DNA of 64,000 nt from Hexactinellida sp. DTS-2022 (Eukaryota > Porifera > Hexactinellida): positions 2,294,001 through 2,358,000 of the forward strand of contig JAPNXP010000014.1 in NCBI GenBank assembly GCA_028753945.1, written 5' to 3'. Position 1 is the first letter of the stretch. Every line of letters starts with the position of its first letter. The notes beneath the pieces were generated by a model. That model saw only the letters and a program-made list of their open reading frames with translations. It ran no database searches and had not been told where the DNA came from. Below, in pieces: positions 36,578 through 48,110 of this stretch. The translations under genes were made by a program, and so were the position numbers.

Positions 36578-36804
36578 CTAATACTCAAACTAGAATAACT
36601 CTGAACCATTGCCCGCTTAGAAGGAAACTTCCAAGTCTACAAAGGGTTGTTACCTTCCTAAACTCCTTTTCAAAAAATATTGATGGTGATGATGACATGC
36701 CGAAGAGGCCTTAAATATAGTGCCTCCAAAAGAATACTGTTGGCACAGCTTTAATTATAGATTTTTTAGAGAATGGAATGCATGTGAAACTTATAAGTTT
36801 AATG

Positions 36805-39493
36805 CATAGCCTACTATACATAATGCCCCACAGTAACTTGATAATTTTGGACCATGGATGCGGTCGAAGATGGATTCTTAAAATCTAAATTAAGTCGATT
36901 GCAAGCTGAATTATTGATAAACTAAGTGGCTATATATATTTTAAGTATTTTGTACCATTGTAAATAAAAATACTGTCGTATACCCCTTCCTTGTATGAAT
37001 TAGCTAATATCACTAAATGATTGGACTGGACAATAATTACTAAAATTAGTATACATCTATGTAATAGTTAAGTAGAATACATACATTAATGTATTATACA
37101 TTTTGTTAAACAACATACCATAATACACATTATACTAGTATCATTACACTAAACGATCATGCAGACCGAAATGGTGCTCTAGTGGACCTGTCTGTAAGAA
37201 AAATATTAAGAGATAAGAAAATCCACAATTTCTACCAGATGGTTTGTTATTTGGGGTAACGCAACACAAGCATGTTTAAAGATTGTAAAAGTTTGGAGAC
37301 ATAATTTTCCTTCCTTTCCAGGTTGTTATCTCCAGGCTTCTAAGTTCTAACCAATAGACAACTCCCTCAAAAAAGAAAAGCGATCGTCATTACCCACAAA
37401 TGGGCTAGAAAATTCAGCTTTTAAATGGACATGTTTATTTGGAATGTTTAATTTAACATTTTTCAGAGCGATCAGAAGAATTTGGATAAAATCCTACTTA
37501 TCAGTTTGTAATTCTTGACAACGCAGGTCATTTTGAACAGCTAAATCAGCTACTGTTGATTCCTAAATAACTTTTAAGACAAGTGTGACATTTTGGCGCT
37601 CTAGAATAGAAGGGTAACAAGATTTCAAAGTTTGGCTAAACTATGTTTCTCTGAATTGTAAATGACTCTGACATCCCATAAGAAGCTGAACATAATCTCA
37701 AAGGAAAGGAACAGTAATCTGTATGAAAATTGTCTAAATCAGGATAAACGAAAGTTTTGCTGTCAGATATTTGATTGAGCCAATTATTTCGAATCGTTTT
37801 TAGAATGTGGACAAAATCAAATGCAAGAAAAAGTGGCCTGTTGATTTCATAAGAATGAGGTACTCAAATCTCTAGCTTACCAACAGGAGAAACAATTTGA
37901 AGAGTTTCACATTTAGAGGTTAGTAATCAGTTGAAATTACCTGAACCAGTATTCCACAAAGTTCAATATCTTCAATACAAGATTGTATAACAGAAAATAT
38001 CTTTTCAGCAGAAATTACCGCGCATGGCAATAAACGGACAATACAGGACCATTTTTTATGAAGACTAGATACCATGATTGCAAATACTGTTTTGGTTGGA
38101 TCATCAGGATTTAGATTAGAACTAATTAGTTTTCCTCCTTTGTAAGATATGTCCGATTTGATGTGTATTTCATCCATTTGGATAATGGCATGCTTTTGTT
38201 CAGTAGAAAAATAATTAGTCACTTGTTTAAGAAAAGAGAAGAATTCATCATTTTGAAGTCCAAAAGAGTGATAACTTTTTCTAAGGTATGGAAGTGTGGA
38301 AGAGATAAACAATGTAAAGTCTGGAGATACTTGTAGCAAGCTGGCGAAATCTGCTATCAGATGCGTTTAAAGTGCCAAAATTTGACTGAACAAATTATAT
38401 CTGCGCCTGTTTATAGGAATGTGGCTATTTTCTAGCTGACACATAATGAATTGAGGTCTAGAAAGCTCTGACATTCGATAAATTCATCAGAAGTAGGAAC
38501 TTTTTCAATTGCTTGTTGTATATGCTCCATTGCCATAGAAATAAGGGTAGCCTTTGTACATTCGATATTAGAGGATCTAGGCTGGTGAGAAAATTCATAA
38601 ATTTCACCTAAAATTGACTCGAGCAGTCGAATGTCACTGATAGAGCATGTAGAGATAGGAATATCATCACCGTTCTAAAATGCTTTTATAGACAAATCGG
38701 ATTCAACTATCAAGTAAACATCGAGCAAAATATTTGAATTCAGCAAGTGAGGACGCATACAAATTAGACTCTGCTATTCGGAAACCATAATGACCAATTA
38801 GGTAAAGAAATAAAAGTTGACTTCACTTTCAAATCCTGAAAAGTGTGTACCAAATACTTATCCTTCTCTTCAGTCTGTGATGTTTAAGCTAAGTGCTACA
38901 TCCTGCTGGAGTAGTTCACCTTCTTTCGAATCAATGGAAAGACGTCTGCGTTTTGTAGTAGACTGTGAAGAGTAGTATGATGGACAACCTGGTAGGTAAA
39001 CTGGTACTGTCCAATCTTTTAACTTGGGATTTTTGCGTGGAAGCTTGTGGTAAGTTCCATCTCCGTTAGGAACTTTGTGGGTGTACTCAATATCCTCTTC
39101 TCTAAAATGTTTCAAGCATACAAAAACAATATTAAGATTATCTACATCTCCCCTATGCAGAGCTCGAAGCCAAGACTCTCTTAGTTCAGCCGACTGTTGA
39201 GGCATTCTGAATTCAGAAAACGATCTTCTGGATTATAGTTACTCTTACATAATTGCTAATTAGTATGGGAGTGGGAATGTTGAAAAGTGATTAGAAAAAT
39301 TAGTATAAGAAACAAACAAATATAATTTCATGTTGGATATCATATAATGCAACTCATATTCAAATATTATGGTTTATTGTAAATGATTAAATCATGGCAG
39401 AATATTGTGGTCACTTAAAATTCCCCATCTTCGACCGCATCCATGGTACCAAATTCGTAGTTTACTGTTAGGCCTTATGTAAAGTAGGCTATG
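36805..39493 (-). mobile_element. P-like (THAP) element, 2689 bp, degraded
   Basis: Both ends begin CATAGCCTAC and share ACCATGGATGCGGTCGAAGA further in. Flanks show GTTTAATG and GTTTAAGA, so GTTTAA is common but a clean 7- or 8-bp duplication is not preserved. It encloses a minus-strand THAP transposase. Its left 0.7 kb is repeated inverted at 18.4-19.1 kb. Confidence 0.78.
37150..39250 (-). pseudogene. THAP-domain P-like transposase, decayed
   Basis: THAP part at 38870-39250: SNYNPEDR, frameshift, then MPQQSAELRESWLRALHRGD, VFVCLKHFREEDIEY and LKDWTVPVYLPGCPSYYSS. The first Cys-bearing segment is largely lost. The RNase H-like part at 37915-38339 keeps AIIQMDEIHIKSDISYKGGK, VFAIMVSSLHKKWSCIVRLL and VISTDY, followed in broken frames by VPHSYEINRPLFLAFDFVHI. 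The C-terminal region to 37150 retains PLEHHFGLH. Many stops and shifts. Compared with the 43-kb copy, the order is the same and the catalytic core is present. Confidence 0.82.
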
Positions 39494-40778
39494 GTTTAAG
39501 ATAATTCTTTCCCTCCATGGTTTTCATTCTCTAATGAACAATTGGTGTGTGTTGGGTGTTTGTCAGAACTAATTGGAATGTATTGCGAGTCCCAGAAAGC
39601 TGAATATTGTAATTCTGTACTGCGACAACGATCTATTGGTTTTTGAAACGAATTTTTCGGTTTATAACGTAATAGGATAGGGATTTTTTGTATAACTCCT
39701 TGAATTCCGATCGGATCACCTCTATTTCATAGAACAGGTTGACTTATTTAGAACTCCTCTTTACTTATTATGGTTAGAAGAGGTTGCCAAATATCAAATT
39801 AAGTTATAAATCCAATAGTTTACTCAATCAATCCCCAAATTGATCACTTTTTTGAAGTAACTGTGTTAGACATTTAGCATTTTTCTATTTTTCACTCTGA
39901 TTTTTAGATAACTAGTGTTCTTTTCTATTGAAAAGGCTTTGAAAGGGACTGAAATTGTGTTCGTACTGATGAGCTACTACGTACTGTATATTTGAGTATT
40001 GTACAATACTCAAATACACTCAAAGTACAAAATTAATCGACACTTTAGTATATTAATATTAATTTACTGTATTTTCCGAGTTTTCCCACCCTGACCCTAT
40101 ACGTATAGTAACTTATAGAAACTCTCTACATTATTACTTTGTTGGGGGGGGGGGGGTTAAGTTATGTTTCAGCTTATATAATAAATTGTCATGTTTCCGG
40201 TAAATTCCCTAATTACATTTGACACCTCAATTATCTATAAAACTACTAGACACATTAATTTTGACCATATGTTTGAATTCTAGGTCCCAAATTTTCATAG
40301 AATACAAATTTGACAATAATTTAATTCTAAGATTATGTAATATAGATTTGTTCATGAATTATATTGAGACATGTTTCCATGCAATTTGCCATGTGGTTCA
40401 TGTGGCACAATTATCTCAAGTGGTACGGGCGCAATAAATTTAATGATATTTGGAAAATCAATGTAAAATTATAAATCAGGGCCTAGGGTAATTTTTTGCG
40501 TAGAATTCTAATAAATGGTCAAAATTAGTATAATTTTGACCATTTATTATAATTTTGACTATATAGTACAATGGCTGTTAATTGAGGTGTCAGTGATAAT
40601 GAGAGGGATTACCTGAAAAATCACATATCATTATATGAGCTGAAATTTAACTTGAAAATCCCCCAAATACAGATGGATAGATTTTCAATAAATTTTTATT
40701 TGTAAATGGTGGGAACACTCCGAATTCAGTCGAAACTATTATACTATATGTATAATGGAATGGTTGAATACTTTAGTC

Positions 40779-40933
40779 CAGCGATTCCCAAACTTTTTCT
40801 ACCGTGGACCCCCTATAGTAAATATTAGACATTCTGTGAACCCCCTCCCATTGTCCGTAATACATCCTGTGGACCCCCTACAGCCTTCCGTGGTCCCCCA
40901 AGGGGTCCATGTACCCCAGTTTGGGAACCACTG
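40779..40933. mobile_element. hAT MITE, 155 bp, TSD CTTTAGTC
   Basis: Ends CAGCGATTCCCAAACTTTTT and, inverted, CAGTGGTTCCCAAACTGGGG, typical hAT termini. Perfect 8-bp flanks CTTTAGTC. The interior repeats GTGGACCCCC. It lies 310 bases before the last ARS2 exon. Confidence 0.9.
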
Positions 40934-41242
40934 CTTTAGTCGATTGACTGTACTATACAGTATAATTAGGTTTGTACGTACCCCCTCGGGAGAGAATTAT
41001 TATTACTTAGTATCCGAGTGTACATACTAACCGAGTTGAAACTACAAAGAGATACATATAAATTGACAAACTTTGTTTATACAAGTTAGTACGTACTATG
41101 CCTAAGTACTTACTAAATTAGGTACGTATTAACCGAAAACTACTGTGGATAATTACCATAAGTAAATGTAGGTATAATACTATATAGTTGTTGTGTTTTA
41201 ACAGTTTACAATTTAGATTAATTTGATGCTTTTATTTTCTAG

Positions 41243-42019
41243 ATATTAGATCACTTATTATTATACCTAAGAATTGTTCATTCATATGATTATTACTCGA
41301 ATGCCTATTTGGAATTTGAGGACATGATGCCTTCCCGATTATCACAAATTTCTGTTAGAGGGCCTACAAATAACTTTGCTACAATCAAAGAGGTTAATCA
41401 GCATATATCTGAATTTTCCACTACGATTAATAACTTCTTAATTCATTCTCAGCCTCTTACTCATAATGAAATGATATTCTTGGGAAAAAGAAATGAAGAT
41501 ACATCCATTGAAAACTTTATTCAAGAAAATACTAAAATGATAGAAACTGAAAAATATCTTTGTCCTCTTAGTGGGAAAAAATTTAAAGGACCCGAATATG
41601 TTAGAAAACATATTCATAACAAACATAATGATAAAATAGAAGGAGTTAAACTTGAAGTTCAATATTTTAACCGATATTTATCTGATAAAAGTCGACCTAT
41701 GCCAATGATGAAAAATACTAATAATTCGAAATTTCAGCTTATGCAAAGAAAACCAAGTGAAAAACACGACTCGATTTTGGGAGTAATGGGAAAGCCAGCC
41801 TTAAGATCAAAGGAAGTCACATGCCACGCACAAACCTGGCCTTTCAATCCTAACATCATTTTACCTCCTCATGGACCACCATTTCATCATAACATGGATT
41901 TTGCAAGATTTCCAGCATATTCACATTATGGGAATAAACGAAATCTTAGCCGAAAAATCGATGATAATAGGAAACCCATCTCTTATAAGGACTGGGATGA
42001 TCCGAACCTTGATAATTGA
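41243..42019 (+). CDS. SRRT: ARS2/SRRT homologue, last coding exon with C2H2-like finger
   Basis: 258 codons plus a TGA stop, after acceptor TATTTTCTAG. It opens with ILDHLLLYLRIVHSYDYY, then ISVRGPTNN, and then the ARS2 hallmark finger: LCPLSGKKFKGPEYVRKHI with NKH. In that segment one Cys and two His are visible, as in other animal ARS2 proteins. The tail has Pro/His/Met-rich sequence (ILPPHGPPFHHN) and ends near ISYKDWDDPNLDN, matching the family's short acidic Y-x-D-x-D-x-P end. The region before the finger carries a helical segment (HISEFSTTINNFLI). No frameshift is seen, so the host gene is probably active. I see no clear AATAAA close downstream. Confidence 0.88.
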   Translation: MLDHLLLYLRIVHSYDYYSNAYLEFEDMMPSRLSQISVRGPTNNFATIKEVNQHISEFSTTINNFLIHSQPLTHNEMIFLGKRNEDTSIENFIQENTKMIETEKYLCPLSGKKFKGPEYVRKHIHNKHNDKIEGVKLEVQYFNRYLSDKSRPMPMMKNTNNSKFQLMQRKPSEKHDSILGVMGKPALRSKEVTCHAQTWPFNPNIILPPHGPPFHHNMDFARFPAYSHYGNKRNLSRKIDDNRKPISYKDWDDPNLDN

Positions 42020-42500
42020 TTGCTTCTATTTTATATAGTGTTTGTATGAGTCTATTTTGAAATTTCCATTTATATTATAGCCTAATATGTGTATTTGTGA
42101 TACGAAATCAGTTATTATGATTTGCTAGTTACTAGTCCCAATCTATATATCTATTGTTCGCCGCTCTGCACTCTCGATCATTTTTTTAGAGAATATTGTG
42201 TCAGACATTATAATGTGTTAATTTCTCCCTAAAGCTATCAGACAACAATTTTCATCTAGTCGTAGCTGAATCCAGGAAAGAGTAGTTTTATTACAGATAA
42301 AGGGACATATTATCAAAAAGTCGGGCTTGTCACACACTTAAATGGATGAATCTGCTCGATTCCCTATAAGGAAATTCTCCTTAAAAGTGTGTTAAAGCCT
42401 AGCTTTTAAAAAAAATATGTCCTTTTATCTGTTGATAAAAGACAATCTTTCGGAATCCTTATAATTTTATAAATATATGTTGCAGTGTATTCGAAATTTC

Positions 42501-42598
42501 TGTGTGTTCACGAACACACATGTGTTTTCGCGAATACACAATATTTACTGTGTGTTCGCGAACACACAATTTTCAAACTTTGTGTGTTCGAATACACA
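42501..42598. repeat. Four TGTGTGTTCG palindromes in 100 bp
   Basis: TGTGTGTTCACGAACACACA at 42501, TGTGTTTTCGCGAATACACA at 42521, TGTGTGTTCGCGAACACACA at 42549 and TGTGTGTTCGAATACACA at 42581, each self-complementary or nearly so. It lies about 480 bases after the ARS2 stop codon. Confidence 0.85.
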
Positions 42599-42827
42599 AT
42601 GTTATTGTAGTTTTTATTGATTATGGCGCACAAAAAGAATTATATTCAAAAGTTTATGCAATGCATATTGAATAAGCGTGACTAGGAACGGGGATTGGTA
42701 GTGCCCTTGTGACTCGGACTTAGGTTTGGTTGGCCCACTTTTATTTGAAATACCGGAAGATAACTATTGTTAGGGCCATTGGCTCATGACACTGCCAACC
42801 ATCCCGGAGTAAACGCTTATGTGTATA

Positions 42828-43014
42828 CAGTAAAACCTCGTTAGTATACGAACACATTTAATACGAATTTCCGGATAAGACGAACAAACAGTTCCACAAA
42901 ATCAAGTCCCTAAGATGCCTATTGAATGGGTATTACTCCGGTTAATACGAACTCCGGATAAAGCGAACGAAATCTTTACCGTCCGTTGGTGTTCGTATTA
43001 ACGAGGTTCCACTG
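42828..43014. mobile_element. pogo/mariner-type MITE, 187 bp, TA TSD
   Basis: Ends CAGTAAAACCTCGTTAGTA and, inverted, CAGTGGAACCTCGTTAATAC, with TA flanks. Ends 14 bases before the P-like element. Same family as 28985-29171. Confidence 0.86.
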
Positions 43015-43473
43015 TATATAGCTTTAGCCATAGCCTACTAGAACATAAGGCCTTTTCACTGATCAAAATACATCTATACCAGGGATAAGAGAAAGGGGAT
43101 TTTTTTATGCACCCATAATGTTACTTTTCAAATTTACAACGATTAGTTTTTGTTTTTATAAATAGATATTTATATTTATTCAGTCATAGACTAGAACATA
43201 CCTTTAATAGGTTATGATTCAGTGTATTATTTAACTCTTCTCGTCTAAACATATTTTCTTTTCAATTACGTATTAGTCAATTATTTGTTAGCGTATCACT
43301 TTGGTTCTTCACATATGGCTAGTTCTTGTTCTGCGCCCAGGTGTCAAACTGGGTACTACAATAACCACAGCGGTATACAAGTGTTTCAGATGCCTTCCAC
43401 ACCTCAAGATCTTCGACATCGGTGGCTGCGCTTTTTGCACAGAGATGGTAAGATAATTATTCATACTTCTAAT

Positions 43474-43548
43474 CTAAGTTGTTTAATTAATACGTCTTTT
43501 ATTGGATACGTATTATACGCAATACGCGTATTAACTTAAACAACTTAG
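43474..43548. mobile_element. Small TACG-palindrome MITE, 75 bp, in intron 1
   Basis: Ends CTAAGTTGTTTAATTAATAC and, inverted, CTAAGTTGTTTAAGTTAATA. 8-bp flanks CTTCTAAT and CTTCCAAT (one mismatch). A short relative of 46585-46944. Confidence 0.75.
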
Positions 43549-43557
43549 CTTCCAATA

Positions 43558-43749
43558 CAGTCAGGTTCTTTTATTATGAACATTTAAGGGACCAAAATTG
43601 TGTTCATAATAGAGAGACTTCATAATAAGCGAACTCCACTTAATACAAACCCTATGTAAGTTGTTAAATTGGGACCGTAGGATTTGTTCATAATAAAAAT
43701 CTTCATATTAAGCAAACGAAATCTTGTTCATAATAAGCAGATCTGACTG
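43558..43749. mobile_element. Tc1/mariner-type MITE, 192 bp, in intron 1
   Basis: Ends CAGTCAGGTTCTTTTATTAT and, inverted, CAGTCAGATCTGCTTATTAT, with TA flanks. Ends 43 bases before the exon 2 acceptor. An inverted-orientation sister of 15996-16188. Confidence 0.87.
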
Positions 43750-46584
43750 TATTGTTATTTCATATCAAGAATTGGAACTTCTCAAATTTTAGACGCGGAC
43801 AGATTGAAGAAGATCTACTTATGTGCTAAGCATTTTTATGTTCAGGATATAATCGACACACAGACTTATCTAGATTTTGATGGCTTGTATAAAACACGAC
43901 GTATCCAGGCTAGGTTGAAGAAAGAAGCAATTCCTAAATTTCTTCCAGATTGCCCTGAATACTTGAATGACAACTCGGTCAAATCGCAGCGTCTTGATAG
44001 GGACAAAAGAGAAACTGAATTACATTTTCAGGTGAGTATACTGATTCCTAACATTTTGTTAAATTTCCTGTGCCAACTACTGTGTAGTGGGTCAGTATTT
44101 ATCTTTTTTAAAACTTTTATATTTATACATTTGTAGGCAATCGATCTAAGTAAAGAGTTTTTTGAAGCAGAACAAAATAAGTTTTCAGTAAACAATTTTG
44201 ATGAACTCATACTAAGTCGCGTGAGATACAAGTTCCACCTGGATGGATATTTTGCTATCCAAATTCTACTTCAGTAAGTGTTATTAACCTTACATTCTCA
44301 CATCCGATTACAGTCCAAAATTATTTAGCTATTGACGATTCTCTACATGTCATATCTTATCATAATGAAACGCTAGTTAGTCTTCAATTTCAAACAATCA
44401 ATGATATTCGTCAGATTGGTAGTTTGTTAGATGAATTGACAAATTACAGTGCTGATATAGTTTTGATCGGTTAGTATTTATGAATTCGTTTTTGGGAAGT
44501 ATCAAACATTAATGTTAAACACTTATATATTTTAGAAGTCAACCGTAGTATTTCATGTGTATGGCAGTCAATTTTGCTGCTTGAAGAATCGTTATCAGAG
44601 TCAGGTACGAGCATAATATGTTATTTTATTATACCTTAGCTCTTGATTGCCTCTTTATTAGGTACATACAAGTTTCCAGAATTGTTACCACAGCTTTACT
44701 TTATATTGGGTCAACTGGAGAATTATATTGTTAAGAAGACGAGGCGACGTTATAATATGACTACGATGATTTTATCACTTAAATCACATTTGTTATCGCA
44801 TACTTGTTATAAACAACTTCGTAATATGGAGTGTATATCTCTACCACACGAATCATCTCTACGACGATTATACTCTAGTTTTGGATTGGATACAGAATTT
44901 CTAACTTTTCTGAAAGCTGAGACGAGCGGATTTAATACGTTTGAACGTCATCTCTGTCTAAACATAGATGAAATGCACGTAAAATCTAATATTACCTATA
45001 AAGGTTCGTTGGATCTCGACCCTAATTTTTTTATTTAAATATTTCTTTTCTGACCCATTTCTTAGGTGGGAGATTTTATGGTAATGCTGAGTGTTTAAAC
45101 TCTTCCCGTGAGATAGAGCCTGCCAAAACTATACTTTGTTTAATGGTAACTAGTTTATCTAAAAGATGGTCTTCTGTTGTCCGCTTACTCCCGCTGTTGA
45201 ATCCCAAAGCGTCGGATTTACTTCCTATTACTATCCAAGTGGTCAAGGATATTGAAAAGTATGGCCTCTTTGTAGATGTTATAGTTTCAGATAATTATCC
45301 GCTTAACGTTTATCTCTTCAAATTACTTGGCAAAAGTAAGGAACTTTACCACATGTGTCACATCCTACTGATAGTGAACGCTCCCTTTTCTTGTTATTCG
45401 ATTTTGTGCACATAATAAAGTGTATTAAAAATAATTGGCTAAATCAAAAAGACTTCAATTGTACTTTCCTTTTTCCAAATTTTGAAGATATCCTCAACTC
45501 TAATTATGCAATGAGATTGTCTCAGGCAGTTTTTCAGGTAGATTTTTATTTTATTTCAAATTAAAGGTCGATATTTGTTTTACATCCGTTATATGTTTTA
45601 TGTTTCATCAATATTTACATAGGACTTGAGGCGACAGTATAAATCTCAACAGTTTTCAGTTGCAAAACTTGCACCGAAGTTGACTTACAAGTCTTGTTGG
45701 CCATCCGCCCTAGAAAGGCAGAATGTGAGCCTTGCTCTGAGAATATTCGATGATTCAAATGTAGCTGCCCTTACTATTCATCAATCCAATGTAGACCAAA
45801 TTGACCAGATACAGACTAATACTTTCATTAAACTGATTAGCTGTGTTTGGAAAATATTTAATATTAATACCCTTTGGAAAGGCTGCCGTCTCAACGATCA
45901 GGATAGCTTGCCATAAAGATTAATGACCCCCGCTTTAAGTTCTTATCCTCAATAGTTCGTTGGTTAGAAAACTGGAGACTATTACCATATCATCAAGGCA
46001 AATTAACACCTCAAACATTCACCAGCTTTCGGCATTCATGTCTAACGCTACCCAAACTGGTTGAATATTTAACTGGTGATTGTGGCTTTTCTTATGTGCT
46101 TTCTTCATTTGTTCAGAATGACCCTATCGAACATCGTTTTGGACTGTATCGACAGGTGTCTGGATCAAATTATAATGTATCTTTTTGCCAGGTAATGGAG
46201 AGCGAAAGAACGTTAAAGTTATCCAATATCCTTAAACTTTATAAGCGGCAGACTATTGTTCGAAAGGATAGGGCTTCCTTCAAGGAATTTCTCAATACAT
46301 TCGTAATAGAACAAGATAACCCTACTGATTGTAGCGAGACTCAAGACTTAACAATCTATTTATCAATCATCACAATGGACACAGTGGATCCAGATTTAGA
46401 AACACAACAAGCCTTGGCTTTTATTGCTGGTTACGCAGCCTTTTCAGCAATGAAAAAGTTGTCAAAAACATCGGAATTGTGCATTGATTGTACTTCGTTT
46501 CTATGTGAGGATAAATCTCTGGACGTTGAAGAAATTCAACCAACTTTTCAATTAATTCATCTTTCAGATCGTGGTGGGCTAAAG

Positions 46585-46944
46585 CTAAGTTGTTTAATAC
46601 GCGTTTTGCGTATAATACGTATAATACGTATTATACGTAATACGCTATCCACTAGTACGTATTATACGTTAAATCTATGATCAACCAGGGATGTTTTCGA
46701 AGTAAATTCAATAGAATATTAGTAATTGTTGTTGTAAATACAACATCTAGCAAATAATCATATTTGTACTATACAAACTAAACTACGAGTCGATTAACAA
46801 TAAAAGAACAACGATTAAATCAAAAGTTGTTCAAAGCAAATTCCATGAGCTCGATATTATTTGTAAGGTATACGTATAATACGTATTACATTATACGTAT
46901 TATACGTAATACGTAACTAATAAAAGACGTATTAAACAACTTAG
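46585..46944. mobile_element. TACG-palindrome MITE, 360 bp, breaking the last exon
   Basis: Inverted ends CTAAGTTGTTTAATACG, with a perfect 8-bp duplication GGCTAAAG (46577-46584, 46945-46952). Removing it and one TSD rejoins DRGGLK to WPSKQV in frame. Interior is rich in TACGTATTATACG. The TSD length fits hAT or Merlin; superfamily not decided. Confidence 0.88.
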
Positions 46945-47626
46945 GGCTAAAGTGGCCCTCGAAACAAGTTTTGAGTGGAGTTTTCACCCTATGGAAAATA
47001 TTTGTCGATATCGAGCATTCTCCTCTTCTCCTGAAAGATTTTCTCATTTCACACTCACGAGCTAAACTAGTTCAGCTCACTACCCTTAAGCTAGAAAGTG
47101 AATGCTGCTGCGATTGGACTTATGAGTGTTCACATTGTTTCTATGAAGGAAAAGAAGTGTTACATGGAATATTAGTAACCGCAAGCAATTGTTTTCTCAA
47201 TAACATGGCGAAGAACATCAATTCGGATAGGATACAAAGCCATTCGAAAGAACCTGGAAGGAAGATCCTCAAACTTAGTTCGAAATAATTATTTAATTTT
47301 GTATTCTTTATAGCTTTTTTATTGTCTTATGCTTTATTAAAGAGGCTAATGTCTAATATATGCATAAAAATACTCAGGAATTATTAACTTTTGACGTTTT
47401 ACATACATCAGCCGTGTAATGTTAGAATAACCACCTTAAAAAAACTCGACTTTCTCTTATCCCTGGTTCAAAGTAGTGAAAAGGCCTTATGTTCTAGTAG
47501 GCTATGCTTTAGCGCTTATTTCGTTTCCATCCCGTTATATATGATAAATTTGAATAATATTCAGTTCCTAATCCAAGGCTACGTACGTTCAAATTATTTA
47601 CAAGTCACATTAAATTTTACTCGTGT

Positions 47627-48110
47627 ATGTTTGTCCGGATTGTATTAAAGTGGTAGGGAAATAGAAACCGCACTTATAATTGAGATAGAGGTTAGTTCCA
47701 AATGTTATAATAGGTATACAAGTATGGCCTACCCGAATTTCGCATTTAGAAATTCCAATATGAATATTTATTGTTGTTGTTGACAAAAAAGGATTATATT
47801 GGTTAAAATCCAAAATTATGAACTTATGTAATGAATGGTTTTGGGAAGCTTAAGGCCGCATAGCGGCGGTTAACTTGAGGTGCATAGCACCGATCTGTCA
47901 CAAAGCGACTGAAACCGAAGGGTTCGTTGCTTTATACAGTAGGAATATATTACTAAGTAAATATGATATAAACTGGTTATCAAAATTTCGTTTTAGCAGT
48001 CTTGGCAAAGATGATTTGGTGCTCAAACATTTTTATTTGAAATACTCATGTTATATTTTATGTGAATGAGTTCAAAACATTGAACTGTGAGGCTCTCAAA
48101 ATTATCGGAT
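47627..48110. repeat. Helitron-like remnant with GGCCGC palindromes
   Basis: GTCCGGATTGTATTAAAGTG and GGGAAATAGAAACCGCA recur at 29815. Further in, GGCCGCATAGCGGC and CACAAAGCGACTGAAACCGA recall the 3' hairpins of the 3.5-kb element, and CAAAACATTGAACTGTG recurs at 29900. No coding frame. Confidence 0.45.

Larger units (their letters stand above)
23006..41242 (+). other. ARS2 intron of about 18.2 kb, filled with transposons
   Basis: Begins GTAAGC and ends TTTTCTAG, phase 0 on both sides. It holds the foldback at 27.6-29.8 kb, a P-like element, nested Helitrons and several MITEs. I see nothing recognisable in 23010-24860 (apart from a TA run near 23520), 25710-27120, 28100-28980, 30600-32000, 32630-33450, 33710-34780, 35200-35900 and 39700-40770 (apart from a poly-G run near 40145). 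Confidence 0.7.
43315..47288 (+). pseudogene. THAP-domain P-like transposase, nearly complete
   Basis: Probable exons: 43315-43447, 43793-44031, 44137-44273, 44314-44469, 44536-44604, 44662-45003, 45066-45537, 45623-47288. Exons 1-2 give a whole THAP zinc finger: SSCSAPRCQTGYYNNHSG, WLRFLHRDDADRLKKIYLCA, KHF and LPDCPEY. The RNase H-like part has NIDEMHVKSNITYKGG and VIVSDNYPLNVYLFKL with candidate catalytic Asp residues. The later exon has LAKLAP-like KLAPKLTYKSCW, SALERQNVSLALRIF, NDPIEHRFGLYRQVSGSNY and, split by a MITE, DRGGLKWPSKQVLSGVFTLW. Defects: no in-frame joint found between exons 3 and 4, shifts near 45350 and 45913, and the 360-bp insertion at 46585. The other copies have more damage. 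Confidence 0.85.
43029..47506 (+). mobile_element. Full-length P-like (THAP) element, 4478 bp, 7-bp TSD
   Basis: Terminal repeats are identical for 32 bases starting CATAGCCTACTAGAACATAA, then share ACCAGGGATAAGAGAAAG. A perfect 7-bp duplication CTTTAGC lies at 43022-43028 and 47507-47513. It contains a multi-exon transposase gene on the plus strand plus three later insertions (43474-43548, 43558-43749, 46585-46944). It lies about 1 kb after the ARS2 stop. It is the most complete copy in the window. Confidence 0.9.

Noticed and set aside
36409-36714. 101-codon frame on the plus strand
   Set aside because: Reads through a Helitron body and its 3' hairpins; the same sequence is noncoding in other copies.
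46590-46940. Repeated TACGTATTATACG units that might suggest a CRISPR-like array
   Set aside because: No regular spacers; it is a MITE with inverted ends and an 8-bp TSD.
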